A stretch of DNA of 64,000 nucleotides from Allobosea sp039673065 (GTDB lineage Bacteria > Pseudomonadota > Alphaproteobacteria > Rhizobiales > Beijerinckiaceae), in the NCBI RefSeq assembly GCF_039673065.1, contig NZ_JBDJKW010000001.1:496001-560000 (forward strand), given 5' to 3'. The translations under genes were made by a program, and so were the position numbers. Below the pieces are notes generated by a model, which saw only the letters and a program-made list of their open reading frames with translations, ran no database searches and was not told the DNA's origin. Below, piece after piece: positions 52,581 to 61,403 of this stretch (its first letter is position 1; the number at the start of each line of letters is the position of its first letter).

Positions 52581-54668
52581 ATGTGGAGCCTGACCTTCGC
52601 CCCGCTCGTCCCGGTCGCGCTGCTGGCGGGGCTAGCCCTGCTCGCGGCGGTGGCCGCCGGCGTCGCGCTGGTGCTCGCCGGCCGGGCCGCGATCCTGCGT
52701 GCGCTAGCGCTCGCGGTGCTGACGCTTGCCCTGGCCGATCCCTCGCTGGTCTTCGAGGAGCGCGAGCCGGTCAAGGACGTGGTCGCCGTTGTGGTCGACC
52801 GCTCGGGCTCGAACCGCCTCGCCGACCGCGCCACGCAGACGGAAGCCGCGCGCGAGCAGGTCGAGAACCAGCTGCGCGGTATCGGCGCGGTCGATACCCG
52901 CGTGATCGAGGTCACCGACCAGCAGGGCGCCGGCGACGGAACCCGCCTGTTCGAGGCGCTCTCCGCCGGCCTCGCCGACGTCCCCTCCGAGCGGGTGGCG
53001 GGCGCCATCGTGATCAGCGACGGCCTCGCCCATGACGCACCGGCCAATGCCGAGGCGCTCGGCCTGCGCGCGCCGCTTCAGGTGCTGACCACCGGCCGCG
53101 AGGCCGAGATCGACCGCCGCATCGTGCTGGTGGATTCGCCGCGCTTCGGCATCGTCGGCAAGGAGCAGACCATCCGCCTGCGCGTCGAGGAGAAGGGCGG
53201 GCCGGGCCGCGCCGCGCTGACGGTGCGCCGCGACGGCGAGGTCATCGCGCGGCGCGACGTCGTCGCCGGCCAGACCGTGCAGTTGCCGGTGCGGATCGAC
53301 CGCGGCGGCCCGAACGTCATCGAGATCGAGGCCGCCCCGCTGGAGAACGAGCTGACCCTCGCCAACAACCGCGCGGTCATCACGATCGAGGGGGTCAGGG
53401 ACAAGCTGCGCGTGCTCCTGGTCTCGGGCGAGCCGCATCCGGGCGAGCGCACCTGGCGCAACCTGCTGAAGTCGGACGCCAATGTCGATCTCGTCCACTT
53501 CACCATCCTGCGCCCGCCGGAGAAGCAGGACGGCACGCCGATCAACGAGCTCTCGCTGATCGCCTTCCCGACGCGCGAGCTGTTCCAGGTCAAGATCAAG
53601 GATTTCGACCTGATCGTCTTCGACCGCTACGCCAACCAGTCGATCCTGCCGCTGGTCTATTTCGACAACATCGTCCGCTATGTCCGCGAAGGCGGCGCGC
53701 TGCTCGTCGCCGCCGGCCCGGAATATGCCGGCGCCCAGTCGCTGGCGCGCACCTCGCTCGGCCAGATCATGCCGGCCCAGCCGGACGGCAACGTCGTCGA
53801 CGAGGCCTATCGCGCCCGCGTCAGCGAACTGGGCCGGCGCCACCCGGTGACGCGCGACCTGCCGGGCGCCGAGGTCGAGCCGCCACGCTGGGGCGAGTGG
53901 CTGCGCCTCGTCGGCGCGCGCGCTCGCGCCGGCCAGCAGGTGATGACCGGCCCCGACGACCGGCCGCTGCTGATGCTGGCCCGCGAGCAGAAGGGCCGCG
54001 TCGCGCTCTTCCTTTCCGACCATGCCTGGCTCTGGGCCCGCGGATTCCGCGATGGCGGGCCCTATCTCGACCTGCTGCGCCGCCTCGGCCACTGGCTGAT
54101 GAAGGAGCCCGATCTGGAGGAGGAGGCGCTGCGCGCCGCCGCGCGCGGCCGGATGCTGGAGATCGAGCGCCAGACGCTGGGCGACGCCCCCGCGCCGGCG
54201 ACCGTCACCGCCCCCGACGGCACGACGCGCTCGGTGCCCTTCGAGGCCGGCCGGCCGGGCCTGTTCACGGCGCGCGTCGAGACCGGCGCATTCGGCCTCC
54301 ACCGCATCAACGCCGACAACCTCGTCGCCTTCGCCAGCATCGGGCCGGAGAATCCGCGCGAATACATCGAGGTGGTCAGCGACCCGACGCGGCTGGCGGC
54401 CCTGGCCGAGGAAACCGGCGGCTCGTCGCGCCGCATCGGCCGCGACGGCAGCTCGACCGTCGACATCCCGCGCATCGTGCCGATCCGCTCTGGCAGCCGC
54501 TTCGCCGGCACCGACTGGATCGGCATCCGCATCAGCGATTCCGGCATCGTGCGCGGCGTCTCGATCTCTCCGGTCTTCGTCGGACTGATCGGGCTCGCCA
54601 TCCTGTTCGGTGCGCTGGTCGCCGGCTGGCTCGGCGAAAGCGGCCGCCGCGTCCGGCGCGGCGGCTGA
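52581..54668 (+). CDS. Large membrane protein with VWA/glutamine-amidotransferase-like fold
   Basis: A 695-residue protein. Two N-terminal membrane helices at about 7-30 and 35-52, then a VWA-like segment VVAVVVDRSGSNRLADRAT near residue 67 and VAGAIVISDGLAHDA near residue 140. A middle amidotransferase-like region holds VLLVSGEPHPGERTWRNL and a C-terminal helix LIGLAILFGALVAGWLGESG. The MIDAS motif is partial (DRSGS, not DxSxS), so metal binding is uncertain. It completes the MoxR operon. Function is not known. Confidence 0.85.
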   Translation: MWSLTFAPLVPVALLAGLALLAAVAAGVALVLAGRAAILRALALAVLTLALADPSLVFEEREPVKDVVAVVVDRSGSNRLADRATQTEAAREQVENQLRGIGAVDTRVIEVTDQQGAGDGTRLFEALSAGLADVPSERVAGAIVISDGLAHDAPANAEALGLRAPLQVLTTGREAEIDRRIVLVDSPRFGIVGKEQTIRLRVEEKGGPGRAALTVRRDGEVIARRDVVAGQTVQLPVRIDRGGPNVIEIEAAPLENELTLANNRAVITIEGVRDKLRVLLVSGEPHPGERTWRNLLKSDANVDLVHFTILRPPEKQDGTPINELSLIAFPTRELFQVKIKDFDLIVFDRYANQSILPLVYFDNIVRYVREGGALLVAAGPEYAGAQSLARTSLGQIMPAQPDGNVVDEAYRARVSELGRRHPVTRDLPGAEVEPPRWGEWLRLVGARARAGQQVMTGPDDRPLLMLAREQKGRVALFLSDHAWLWARGFRDGGPYLDLLRRLGHWLMKEPDLEEEALRAAARGRMLEIERQTLGDAPAPATVTAPDGTTRSVPFEAGRPGLFTARVETGAFGLHRINADNLVAFASIGPENPREYIEVVSDPTRLAALAEETGGSSRRIGRDGSSTVDIPRIVPIRSGSRFAGTDWIGIRISDSGIVRGVSISPVFVGLIGLAILFGALVAGWLGESGRRVRRGG

Positions 54669-54679
54669 GCGGAACGCGC

Positions 54680-55180
54680 TTAGCGGAGCGCCGCGACGGC
54701 GCCCCGGCGCTCCGCCATCACGCCCTCGCGCAGCTCCAGCGCGAGGAAGCGGGCCGGATCGGCCGGGCCGGGAAGCACCAGCTGGCCGGGCGGAATGCGC
54801 TTGAAACCGAAGCGGGCGTAATAGGGTTCATCGCCGACCAGCAGGATCAGTTCGTGCCCGCCGGCGCGCGCCGCCTCGATCGCCGTGTTCATCAGCGCTG
54901 CCCCGATGCCGCGCCCCTCGAAGGCCGGATCGACCGTCAGCGGCCCGAGCACGAGCGCCGGGCCGCCGCCCGCCGCCACCGGCGTCACCCGCACGGAGCC
55001 GACCAGGAAGGTCCCGACATGGCTGGCGAAGGAGAGCGCGGGTGCGGGCGGCTGGCCCTCGCGCAGCCGGAAGGCGGTGCGCGCATAGCGCCCCGGCCCG
55101 AAGGCGCGCTCGTGCAGGCGCTCGATCGCGGCGGCGTCACCCGGATGCTCGGGGCGGATGGTCAGAGGAAGCGAGGTCAT
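54680..55180 (-). CDS. GNAT family N-acetyltransferase (YhbS-like)
   Basis: A 166-residue acetyltransferase. The acetyl-CoA loop is VLGPLTVDPAFEGRGIGAALM near residue 80, followed by GGHELILLVGDEPYYARFGFKR near residue 108, typical of the YhbS subgroup. The substrate is unknown. It lies 51 bp downstream of the SAM-methyltransferase gene on the same strand and may be the last gene of that cluster. Its stop is 11 bp from the opposing membrane protein gene. Confidence 0.85.
   Translation of the reverse strand: MTSLPLTIRPEHPGDAAAIERLHERAFGPGRYARTAFRLREGQPPAPALSFASHVGTFLVGSVRVTPVAAGGGPALVLGPLTVDPAFEGRGIGAALMNTAIEAARAGGHELILLVGDEPYYARFGFKRIPPGQLVLPGPADPARFLALELREGVMAERRGAVAALR
54683..54715. other. 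Perfect inverted repeat at the convergent ends of two genes
   Basis: GCGGAGCGCCG (54683-54693) and CGGCGCTCCGC (54705-54715) form an 11-bp perfect stem with an 11-base loop, inside the last codons of the GNAT gene. It sits 14 bp past the opposing stop. It could act as a bidirectional end structure, but neither strand has a T run. Confidence 0.45.
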
Positions 55181-55231
55181 GGTCGAGGCGCGGCATGACC
55201 GAAATCCGCGCCCTTGGCAATCGCCCCGCGG

Positions 55232-56068
55232 TCAGACCGGCCGCGCCCAGAGATCGTGATGGCCGACGAAGCCGGTCGCGCCCTGCCGCGCCGCGGCCCA
55301 GGCGGCGATGGTCGCCTCGTCGACCTGCCCGGTCTCGCGCACCGCGGCCGCGATGCCAGCGACCAGCGCCGCGCGGAATTCCGGGCGGCTATCGTCGATC
55401 CGCCACAGGCTCTCGCCGGCCGTCACCGCGAAGCCGGTCTTGCGGAAGGCCTGCGCCAGAAGCTCGACGGCATCGGGTCCCGCCGCCGGGCCAAAACCCT
55501 TGTCGCCGCGCTGGTGGTGGTTGAAGGCGGCGAGCATGCGCTTGTCGGCCGGGTGCGGCGTCTCCCAGCTCTCGCGGCCGTCGAAGGTCAGCACCGTGTA
55601 GAGCGGCAGGCGCAGGCTCGCCAGGGCCGCGGCGAAGCGGGCGATCCAGCGCTCTGAGGTCAGGTCGAACAGGGCAGCGGCGGTGACGAGGTCGGGGCGC
55701 CAGCCCAGCACCCATTCGAGATCCTTGTCGAGATCGGCCTGGCGGACATCGACCGTCAGCGTCTTGCCCTCCTTGCGCAGCACCAGCTCCTCGCCGAGGC
55801 GTTGGCTGTCGTCGGCCCATTGCGCCAGCGTCGCGAGCGCCGCCTCGAGCAGCGCCTTGTCGCGGTCGACCAGCGTCCAGTGCTGCCGGTCGGGCAGCGC
55901 CGCATAGCTGCCGCGCAGATTGGAGCCGGCGCCGCTGCCGAGATCGACGATGCTGAGCGAGCTGCGGCCGGCGAAGGCCGCCCCCACCGCCGCCAGCACG
56001 GCGGGATTGCGGGCGGCATGGTCGGCCGGTTCGCGCAAAGCGAGCCATTCGGCGGAAAATCCGGTCAT
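55232..56068 (-). CDS. Class I SAM-dependent methyltransferase
   Basis: A 278-residue protein from ATG 56068. The SAM motif I is IVDLGSGAGSNLRG near residue 40, followed by WTLVDRDKALLEAAL (motif II acidic residue) near residue 65 and DLVTAAALFDLTSERWI near residue 125. It overlaps the GT4 stop by 4 bp (ATGA). The substrate is unknown; the neighbours suggest a glycosylated small molecule. Confidence 0.85.
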   Translation of the reverse strand: MTGFSAEWLALREPADHAARNPAVLAAVGAAFAGRSSLSIVDLGSGAGSNLRGSYAALPDRQHWTLVDRDKALLEAALATLAQWADDSQRLGEELVLRKEGKTLTVDVRQADLDKDLEWVLGWRPDLVTAAALFDLTSERWIARFAAALASLRLPLYTVLTFDGRESWETPHPADKRMLAAFNHHQRGDKGFGPAAGPDAVELLAQAFRKTGFAVTAGESLWRIDDSRPEFRAALVAGIAAAVRETGQVDEATIAAWAAARQGATGFVGHHDLWARPV

Positions 56069-57117
56069 CGGCGTAATGTCTCGCAGGTTTCGGCCACGAT
56101 GGCAGCGGTCTGTCGCCAGCGTGGCAAGGAGCGTGCCGCCGCCCAGGCGGCCTCGGCCCGGGCACGGCGCCCGGCGGGATCGGTCAGCAGCGCCGCCAGC
56201 CCGTCGCGCAGCGCGGCGACATCGCCCGGCGGCACCTTGAGCGCGACGCTGGACGGCGCGGTCTCGGCGGCGGCGCCGCCCGTGGTGCACAGGATCGGCA
56301 GGCCGCGCGCGACCGCCTCGGTCAGCACCATGCCATAGCCTTCGAACAGCGAGGGCATCACGAACAGGTCCGCGCTCGCATAGGCCGCCTCGAGCGTACT
56401 CGCATCGACGGCACCGGCCATAGTGACGCGGTCGCCCAGCCCCACCGCCGCGATCTGTGCGTACAACGCCTGCGTCAGCGCCGGGTCGCGATCGTCGGCG
56501 CCGATGATGGTCAGCCGCCAGTCCAGGGCGGCGAGCCCGGCCAGCGCCTCGATCAGCATGCCATATCCCTTGCGGGGCACGACTGCGCCGACGGCCAGCA
56601 GATGCAGCTGCGCGCCCGGCGCCGAGCCCGAGGCGCGCTCTGCCGGATCGACACCGGGTTCTGCCACCATGATGCGCTGTGCCGGCACGGCGAATTCCGC
56701 GACCAGCAGCCGGCGCGTCGTCTCGCTGGTCGCGACCACGGCGGCGGCATGGCGCAGCGCCGCCCGCTCGCTCGCGATCAGCCGGCGCTCAGCGGCGGGA
56801 GAGAGACCAGTCTCCAGCCCGAGCGGGTGATGCACCAGTGCGACGCAGCGCGGGCCGATCGCCTGCGCCAAGGCTTCGGGAAAGGCGCCATAGGCCAGCC
56901 CGTCGACCAGCAGGACCGCATCCCGCGCCTGGGCCAGGAGCAGGTCGCCCGCCGCCGCGAGCTCCGCGGCCGAGGGATCGGGGAAGGCGCCCGGCAGGGC
57001 GAGATGGCCGGCCGCGACACCGCTCTCGCGCCATTCTGCCAGCAGCCGGCGGTCATAGGCATAGCCGCCCGTCGGCAGCGACAGGTCTCCGGGGATCGCA
57101 AAGACGATCCCGCTCAC
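56065..57117 (-). CDS. Glycosyltransferase family 4
   Basis: A 350-residue GT-B enzyme starting at GTG 57117, overlapping the QueD-like gene by 4 bp (GTGA). The N-terminal Rossmann half is FAIPGDLSLPTGGYAYDRRLL. The donor-binding half has LLAVGAVVPRKGYGMLIEAL near residue 193 and the E-x7-E motif region SLFEGYGMVLTEAVARGLP near residue 274. It transfers a sugar from a nucleotide donor. It is likely to work on the product of the flanking QueD-like and MDR genes. Confidence 0.88.
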   Translation of the reverse strand: MSGIVFAIPGDLSLPTGGYAYDRRLLAEWRESGVAAGHLALPGAFPDPSAAELAAAGDLLLAQARDAVLLVDGLAYGAFPEALAQAIGPRCVALVHHPLGLETGLSPAAERRLIASERAALRHAAAVVATSETTRRLLVAEFAVPAQRIMVAEPGVDPAERASGSAPGAQLHLLAVGAVVPRKGYGMLIEALAGLAALDWRLTIIGADDRDPALTQALYAQIAAVGLGDRVTMAGAVDASTLEAAYASADLFVMPSLFEGYGMVLTEAVARGLPILCTTGGAAAETAPSSVALKVPPGDVAALRDGLAALLTDPAGRRARAEAAWAAARSLPRWRQTAAIVAETCETLRR

Positions 57118-57515
57118 GCGAGCGCGCCCTCATAGCTGGCGCGGGCGAGGTCGGTTTCGTGCAGCGTCACGCGGATGCGGGCGAGCCCCTTGCCGTCCTC
57201 GCCAAGCGTGCCGTCGCGTGCCGCCGCCGCCATCGCCTCGAAGATGTGGTGGCAGAGGAACTCGGTGGTGGTCAGCTGGCCGGCGAAGGCCGGAACCTCG
57301 TCGAGATTGCGGTAGCGCAGCGGCTTCAGCACCGCCGCCAGCGTCTCCAGCGCCGCGCCGATATCGACAACGACGTTCTGCGCGGTCAGCCGCTCGCGGA
57401 AGAAGGCGACGTCGACCACGAAGGTCGCGCCGTGCATCGCCTGCGCCGGGCCGAAGAAGGGATCGGGCAGCGAATGCGCGATCATGATGCGGTCGCGGAC
57501 CTCGACGGAGAACAT
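57114..57515 (-). CDS. Degenerate QueD/6-pyruvoyl-tetrahydropterin synthase family protein
   Basis: A 133-residue T-fold protein from ATG 57515. It keeps the N-terminal AHSL (first zinc His), MHGATFVV (second zinc His) and a late Glu in LHETDLA. But the third zinc His (HGH in QueD) is Ala, the catalytic Cys is replaced, and the Asp-His pair (LDHHYLND in E. coli QueD) reads LRYRNLDE. So it probably cannot do the usual reaction. It overlaps the GT4 start by 4 bp. I infer a new role, for instance binding or a different chemistry. Confidence 0.75.
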   Translation of the reverse strand: MFSVEVRDRIMIAHSLPDPFFGPAQAMHGATFVVDVAFFRERLTAQNVVVDIGAALETLAAVLKPLRYRNLDEVPAFAGQLTTTEFLCHHIFEAMAAAARDGTLGEDGKGLARIRVTLHETDLARASYEGALA

Positions 57516-57669
57516 GGCAGGCGCCTCTTTCGCTGGAATGGGATCGGATTGCGCAGGGCTATCGGCCAGGCGACGGCAGGAAACGCCGCAGATAGCCATC
57601 TTGATCCTGAACAACCCCTTGCCGCGCGTCGATTTCCGTCGCGGGGGCGCGCAATCGCCGGTCTGCGGC
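57516..57669 (-). promoter_or_regulatory. Leader region between the MDR and QueD-like genes, with an inverted repeat
   Basis: 154 bp. On the minus strand GGCTATC pairs with GATAGCC across about 27 bases, and the enclosed GCGGC/GCCG can add a second stem. It lies upstream of the QueD-like ATG, which has GAAAGAGG as ribosome site. A leader or attenuator is possible, but no known riboswitch motif is recognisable by eye. Confidence 0.35.
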
Positions 57670-58698
57670 TCAGCCCGCCGCCTCGCGGGCGGCATCATAG
57701 CGGATCGCCGCCGTCAGCCCGCCACCGCCCGCCAGCAGTTGCGGCACGCGCTCCGCGGCATCCGTGAAGGCGATCTCCTGGGTGATCAGCGCATCGAGGC
57801 GCGCATCGTCGAGCAGCGACAGGGCGAGCGCCGTGCGTCGCGCATAATCGACGCGCGGCCGGCGTGACGGCGAAACCTGCCCGACCTGCGACGAGAGCAA
57901 CTGCAGCCGCCGCGAATGGAAGGCCCCGCCCAGCGGCGCCGCGACCTCGCCCTCGCCATACCAGGAGAGCTCGACGATGCGCGCCTCAACCCCAGCGGCG
58001 GCGATGGCGGTGGCAAGGCCGGGCGCGGAAGCACTGGCATGAAAGACGAGGTCGGCATCGCCCGGGCAGTCCTGCGGCAGCGCGAAGCCGCAACCGAGCG
58101 CATGTGCGAGCGGGGCCCGGGACGCGTCGATGTCGACCAGCGTCACCTCCGTTGCCGGCATCCGCGCGGCGAGCCAGGCGGTCAGCAGGCCGAGCACGCC
58201 GCCGCCGACCACCACGATCCGGTCGCCCGGGCCGGAGCCGGCATCCCAATGCGCGTTCAGCGCGGTCTCGAGATTGGCCGCCAGCACGGCACGCCGCGCC
58301 GGCACACCGTCCGGCACGCACGCGACCCGCGCGGCCGGCACCACGAAGCTGTCCTGATGCGGGTGCAGGCAGAACACGGTGCGGCCGACGAGGTCCGCCG
58401 GACCGTCCTCGACAACGCCCACGGCGCAATAGCCATACTTCACCGGGAAGGGGAAATCGCCCTGCTGGAACGGGGCGCGCATCCGCTCCCGCTCGGCCGG
58501 CGGCACGCGCCCCTCGAAAACGAGCCGCTCGGTGCCGCGGCTGAGCCCGGACCACAGCGTCCGCACCAGGCAGTCGCCGGCGGCGAGCGGCGGCAGCGGC
58601 TGCGTGTTCAGCGCACATTCACCCGGGCCGACATACCAGAGTGCCGTCGCGGCAGACGTCTTGGGGATTGCCTCATGTCTGCCCGCCAGCTTTATCAC
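57670..58698 (-). CDS. MDR-family (zinc-type) dehydrogenase lacking the usual Cys ligand
   Basis: A 342-residue medium-chain dehydrogenase from GTG 58698, with GGGGAGG as ribosome site. The cofactor site is VVVGGGVLGLLTAW near residue 168. The usual catalytic-zinc region has LWSGLSRGTERLVFEG, where the Cys is Ser, and the structural zinc Cys cluster is missing, so it is probably zinc-independent. The substrate is unknown. It is the first gene of the cluster that includes the QueD-like, GT4, methyltransferase and GNAT genes, and it diverges from opgH. Confidence 0.82.
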   Translation of the reverse strand: MIKLAGRHEAIPKTSAATALWYVGPGECALNTQPLPPLAAGDCLVRTLWSGLSRGTERLVFEGRVPPAERERMRAPFQQGDFPFPVKYGYCAVGVVEDGPADLVGRTVFCLHPHQDSFVVPAARVACVPDGVPARRAVLAANLETALNAHWDAGSGPGDRIVVVGGGVLGLLTAWLAARMPATEVTLVDIDASRAPLAHALGCGFALPQDCPGDADLVFHASASAPGLATAIAAAGVEARIVELSWYGEGEVAAPLGGAFHSRRLQLLSSQVGQVSPSRRPRVDYARRTALALSLLDDARLDALITQEIAFTDAAERVPQLLAGGGGLTAAIRYDAAREAAG

Positions 58699-58742
58699 CG
58701 TTCGTCCTCCCCACAGTTCCGGCCAAGCCACGGTAGCCTGCG

Positions 58743-60563
58743 ATGACCGAGACAGCCATCGAGCCACGCCCGGCTGGGACCACGTTCCCGGGCACGATGC
58801 AAGCGGGAGCCGGATTGACACCGGCAGGCCTGCAACCGGTCGCCGAGCTGCGACGGCGGCGGCTCCTGGTGGCGGGCCTCAACCTCGCGACGCTGGGCGC
58901 GCTGCTCTACGGGCTGACGCATCTGCTCGCCGCGGGCGGCTGGACCGTCGCCGACATGCTGATCCTCGTGGCCTTCGTGCTCGGCGCGCCCTGGAGCGTG
59001 CTCGGCTTCTGGAACGCGGCGATCGGCCTCTGGTTGCTTCACGGCACGCGCGACGGGCTGGAACGCGCCGCCCCCTTCGCCGGCGCAAGCGAGATCCCGG
59101 TGCCGCTCGGCATCCGCACTGCCGTGCTGATGACGCTGCGCAACGAGGATCCCGCCCGCGCGATCCGGCGGCTCGAGATCGTCCAGCAGAGCCTCGACGC
59201 CACCGGCGAGGGCCACTGGTTCGACTTCTTCCTGCTCTCCGACACCAGCGACCCGGCCGTCGCGGCACGCGAGGCCGAGCTCGCCCGCGCCTTCGCCGCG
59301 CGCATCGGGCCGGAGCGCGTCACCTATCGGCTGCGGGCCGACAACACCGGTTTCAAGGCCGGCAACCTGCACGATTTCTGCGCCCGCTGGGGCGATCGCT
59401 ACGAGCTGATGCTGCCGCTCGACGCCGACAGCCTGATGTCGGGCGAGGCGATCCTGCGGCTGGCGCGGGCCATGCAGGCCTGGCCGAAGCTCGGCATCCT
59501 GCAGAGCCTGATCGTCGGCATGCCGAGCCGTTCCGCCTTCGCACGGATCTTCCAGTTCGGCATGCGCCAGGGCATGCGGCCCTACACCGTCGGCTCGGCC
59601 TGGTGGAACGGCGATTGCGGTCCGTTCTGGGGCCACAACGCCATGGTCCGCATCGCCCCCTTCCGCGATCACTGCATCCTGCCGGTCCTGCCCGGCCGCC
59701 CGCCGCTCGGCGGCCATGTCATGAGCCACGACCAGGTCGAGGCGACGCTGATGCGCCGCGCCGGCTACGAGGTCCGCGTGCTGCCGGTCGAGACGGGCAG
59801 CTGGGAGGAGAACCCGCCGACCATGCTCGACTTCGCCCGGCGCGATCTGCGCTGGTGCCTCGGCAACCTGCAATATCTCAAGCTGATGGACCTGCCCGGC
59901 CTGCAGCCGACCAGCCGCTTCCAGCTCGCCTGGGCCGTGCTGATGTTCGTCGGCCTGCCGGCCTGGACGCTGATGATCGCGCTGCTGCCGGTGAAGGCCT
60001 GGCAGGATGCCGGCCTGCCGGGCTACCCGGCCGGGCTGGCGGCCGGGCTCTATCTCGCCGTGCTGGCGATGTATCTCTCGCCCAAGCTCGCCGGCATCGC
60101 CGACATCCTGCTGACGCGTGGCGGCACCGCCCGCTATGGCGGCAGCGCGCGCTTCCTCGCCTCGGCGCTGATCGAGATGGTCTTCGCCTTCCTCCAGGGC
60201 GCGGTATCGAGCTTCCGCACCACGCTGTTCATGCTCGGCCTCGCCGCCGGCAAGGTCCGCATCGGCTGGAACGGGCAGGAGCGCGACGCGCATGCGCTCT
60301 CCTTCGCCACCGCCTTCGCCGGCCTCTGGCCGCATCTCCTCTTCGGCCTCGCCATGCTCGGCGCGCTCGCGCTGCTCTCGCCGACGCTGCTGCTCTGGTC
60401 GCTGCCGCTGACTGCGGGCTATGTGCTCGCCATCCCCTTCGCGATGGCGACCGCCTCGCCCGCGCTTGGCGCCTGGCTGGCGCGCCGCGGCCTCTGCGCC
60501 ATTCCCGAGGACATCGCCGCCCCGACCGAGATCGCCGCGCTGCGCAGCGACGGGCGCGCATGA
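58743..60563 (+). CDS. opgH: Glucans biosynthesis glucosyltransferase OpgH (MdoH)
   Basis: A 606-residue inner-membrane GT2 enzyme that polymerises the beta-glucan backbone of osmoregulated periplasmic glucans. About eight membrane segments. The catalytic motifs are FFLLSDTSDP near residue 160, MLPLDADSLMSG near residue 225, MSHDQVEATLMRRAGYEV near residue 327 (general-base Asp) and the R-W pair in RRDLRWCLGNLQY near residue 375. No opgG is in the window. It overlaps the FkbM gene by 4 bp. Confidence 0.94.
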   Translation: MTETAIEPRPAGTTFPGTMQAGAGLTPAGLQPVAELRRRRLLVAGLNLATLGALLYGLTHLLAAGGWTVADMLILVAFVLGAPWSVLGFWNAAIGLWLLHGTRDGLERAAPFAGASEIPVPLGIRTAVLMTLRNEDPARAIRRLEIVQQSLDATGEGHWFDFFLLSDTSDPAVAAREAELARAFAARIGPERVTYRLRADNTGFKAGNLHDFCARWGDRYELMLPLDADSLMSGEAILRLARAMQAWPKLGILQSLIVGMPSRSAFARIFQFGMRQGMRPYTVGSAWWNGDCGPFWGHNAMVRIAPFRDHCILPVLPGRPPLGGHVMSHDQVEATLMRRAGYEVRVLPVETGSWEENPPTMLDFARRDLRWCLGNLQYLKLMDLPGLQPTSRFQLAWAVLMFVGLPAWTLMIALLPVKAWQDAGLPGYPAGLAAGLYLAVLAMYLSPKLAGIADILLTRGGTARYGGSARFLASALIEMVFAFLQGAVSSFRTTLFMLGLAAGKVRIGWNGQERDAHALSFATAFAGLWPHLLFGLAMLGALALLSPTLLLWSLPLTAGYVLAIPFAMATASPALGAWLARRGLCAIPEDIAAPTEIAALRSDGRA

Positions 60564-61318
60564 AGCCGATCGGCTACCCCCTCGGCACGGCCAGGGCGCT
60601 CTCCCGCTCGCTGCGAATCTATCATGGCGACGCCGCGCGCCGGCAGGCCATGGACGCGCTGCATGCCCGCCTCCTTGGGCCGGGCGGCCTTGCCTTCGAC
60701 ATCGGCGCCCATGTCGGCGACCGCACCTCCTCCTTCCGCCGCCTCGGCGCCCGCGTCGTCGCGCTGGAGCCACAGCCCGGCCCGGCGCGGGTGCTGCGCC
60801 TGATCCATGGCCGCGACCCGCTGGTCACCTTGATCGAGGCCGCCTGCGGCGACCGGCCGGGCAGTGCCGTGCTGCGCATCAACAGCGCCAACCCGACGGT
60901 GTCGACCATCTCCGGAGCCTTCGTCAGCGCCGCCAGTGGGGCGGAAGGCTGGGACGGACAGCACTGGGACCACGAGATCGCCGTGCCCTGCACCACGCTC
61001 GATGCGCTGATGGAGCGCCATGGCGTGCCCGATTTCATCAAGATTGATGTCGAGGGCTTCGAGGCGCAGGTGCTCGCCGGGCTGACCCGCGCCCCGCCGG
61101 CGCTCTCCTTCGAGTTCACCACCATCCAGCGCGACGTGGCGGAGGCCTGCCTCGCCCTGCTCGACGCGCTCGGCCCCTATCGCTTCAACGTCGCGCTCGG
61201 CGAGAGCCAGCGCCTGGTTTTCCCCGCCACCGTCACCTCCGAGGAGATGGGCGACTGGCTGCGCCGCCTGCCGCACGAGGCCAATTCCGGCGACGTCTAT
61301 GCCGTCCTCGGCGACTGA
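60560..61318 (+). CDS. FkbM family methyltransferase
   Basis: A 252-residue protein from ATG 60560, overlapping opgH (ATGA). The SAM motif is FDIGAHVGDRT near residue 46 and the FkbM signature is FIKIDVEGFEAQVLAGL near residue 160. FkbM-type enzymes methylate hydroxyl groups on sugars or lipids. Coupling to opgH suggests it could methylate periplasmic glucan or another envelope glycan. This is an inference from overlap only. Confidence 0.88.
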   Translation: MKPIGYPLGTARALSRSLRIYHGDAARRQAMDALHARLLGPGGLAFDIGAHVGDRTSSFRRLGARVVALEPQPGPARVLRLIHGRDPLVTLIEAACGDRPGSAVLRINSANPTVSTISGAFVSAASGAEGWDGQHWDHEIAVPCTTLDALMERHGVPDFIKIDVEGFEAQVLAGLTRAPPALSFEFTTIQRDVAEACLALLDALGPYRFNVALGESQRLVFPATVTSEEMGDWLRRLPHEANSGDVYAVLGD

Positions 61319-61403
61319 GGGCGCCTTTCGCCGCTGCGCGCGCTTGGCTATGAAGGCCGGGCGCCCGCCATCACGCTCCCCGGTCAAGCAAAGCAGGATC
61401 GCC

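Noticed and set aside
49502..53047. A minus-strand open frame of more than 1100 codons across the MoxR operon
   Set aside because: It runs antisense through two clear membrane-protein genes, has no ribosome site and reads as low-complexity Arg/Ala/Gly sequence, a typical shadow in GC-rich DNA.
58532..60559. A long plus-strand frame in a second register through opgH, joined to the FkbM gene
   Set aside because: Only the part after 60560 is real (FkbM). The upstream part overlaps opgH in another frame and is Arg/Ala-rich noise.
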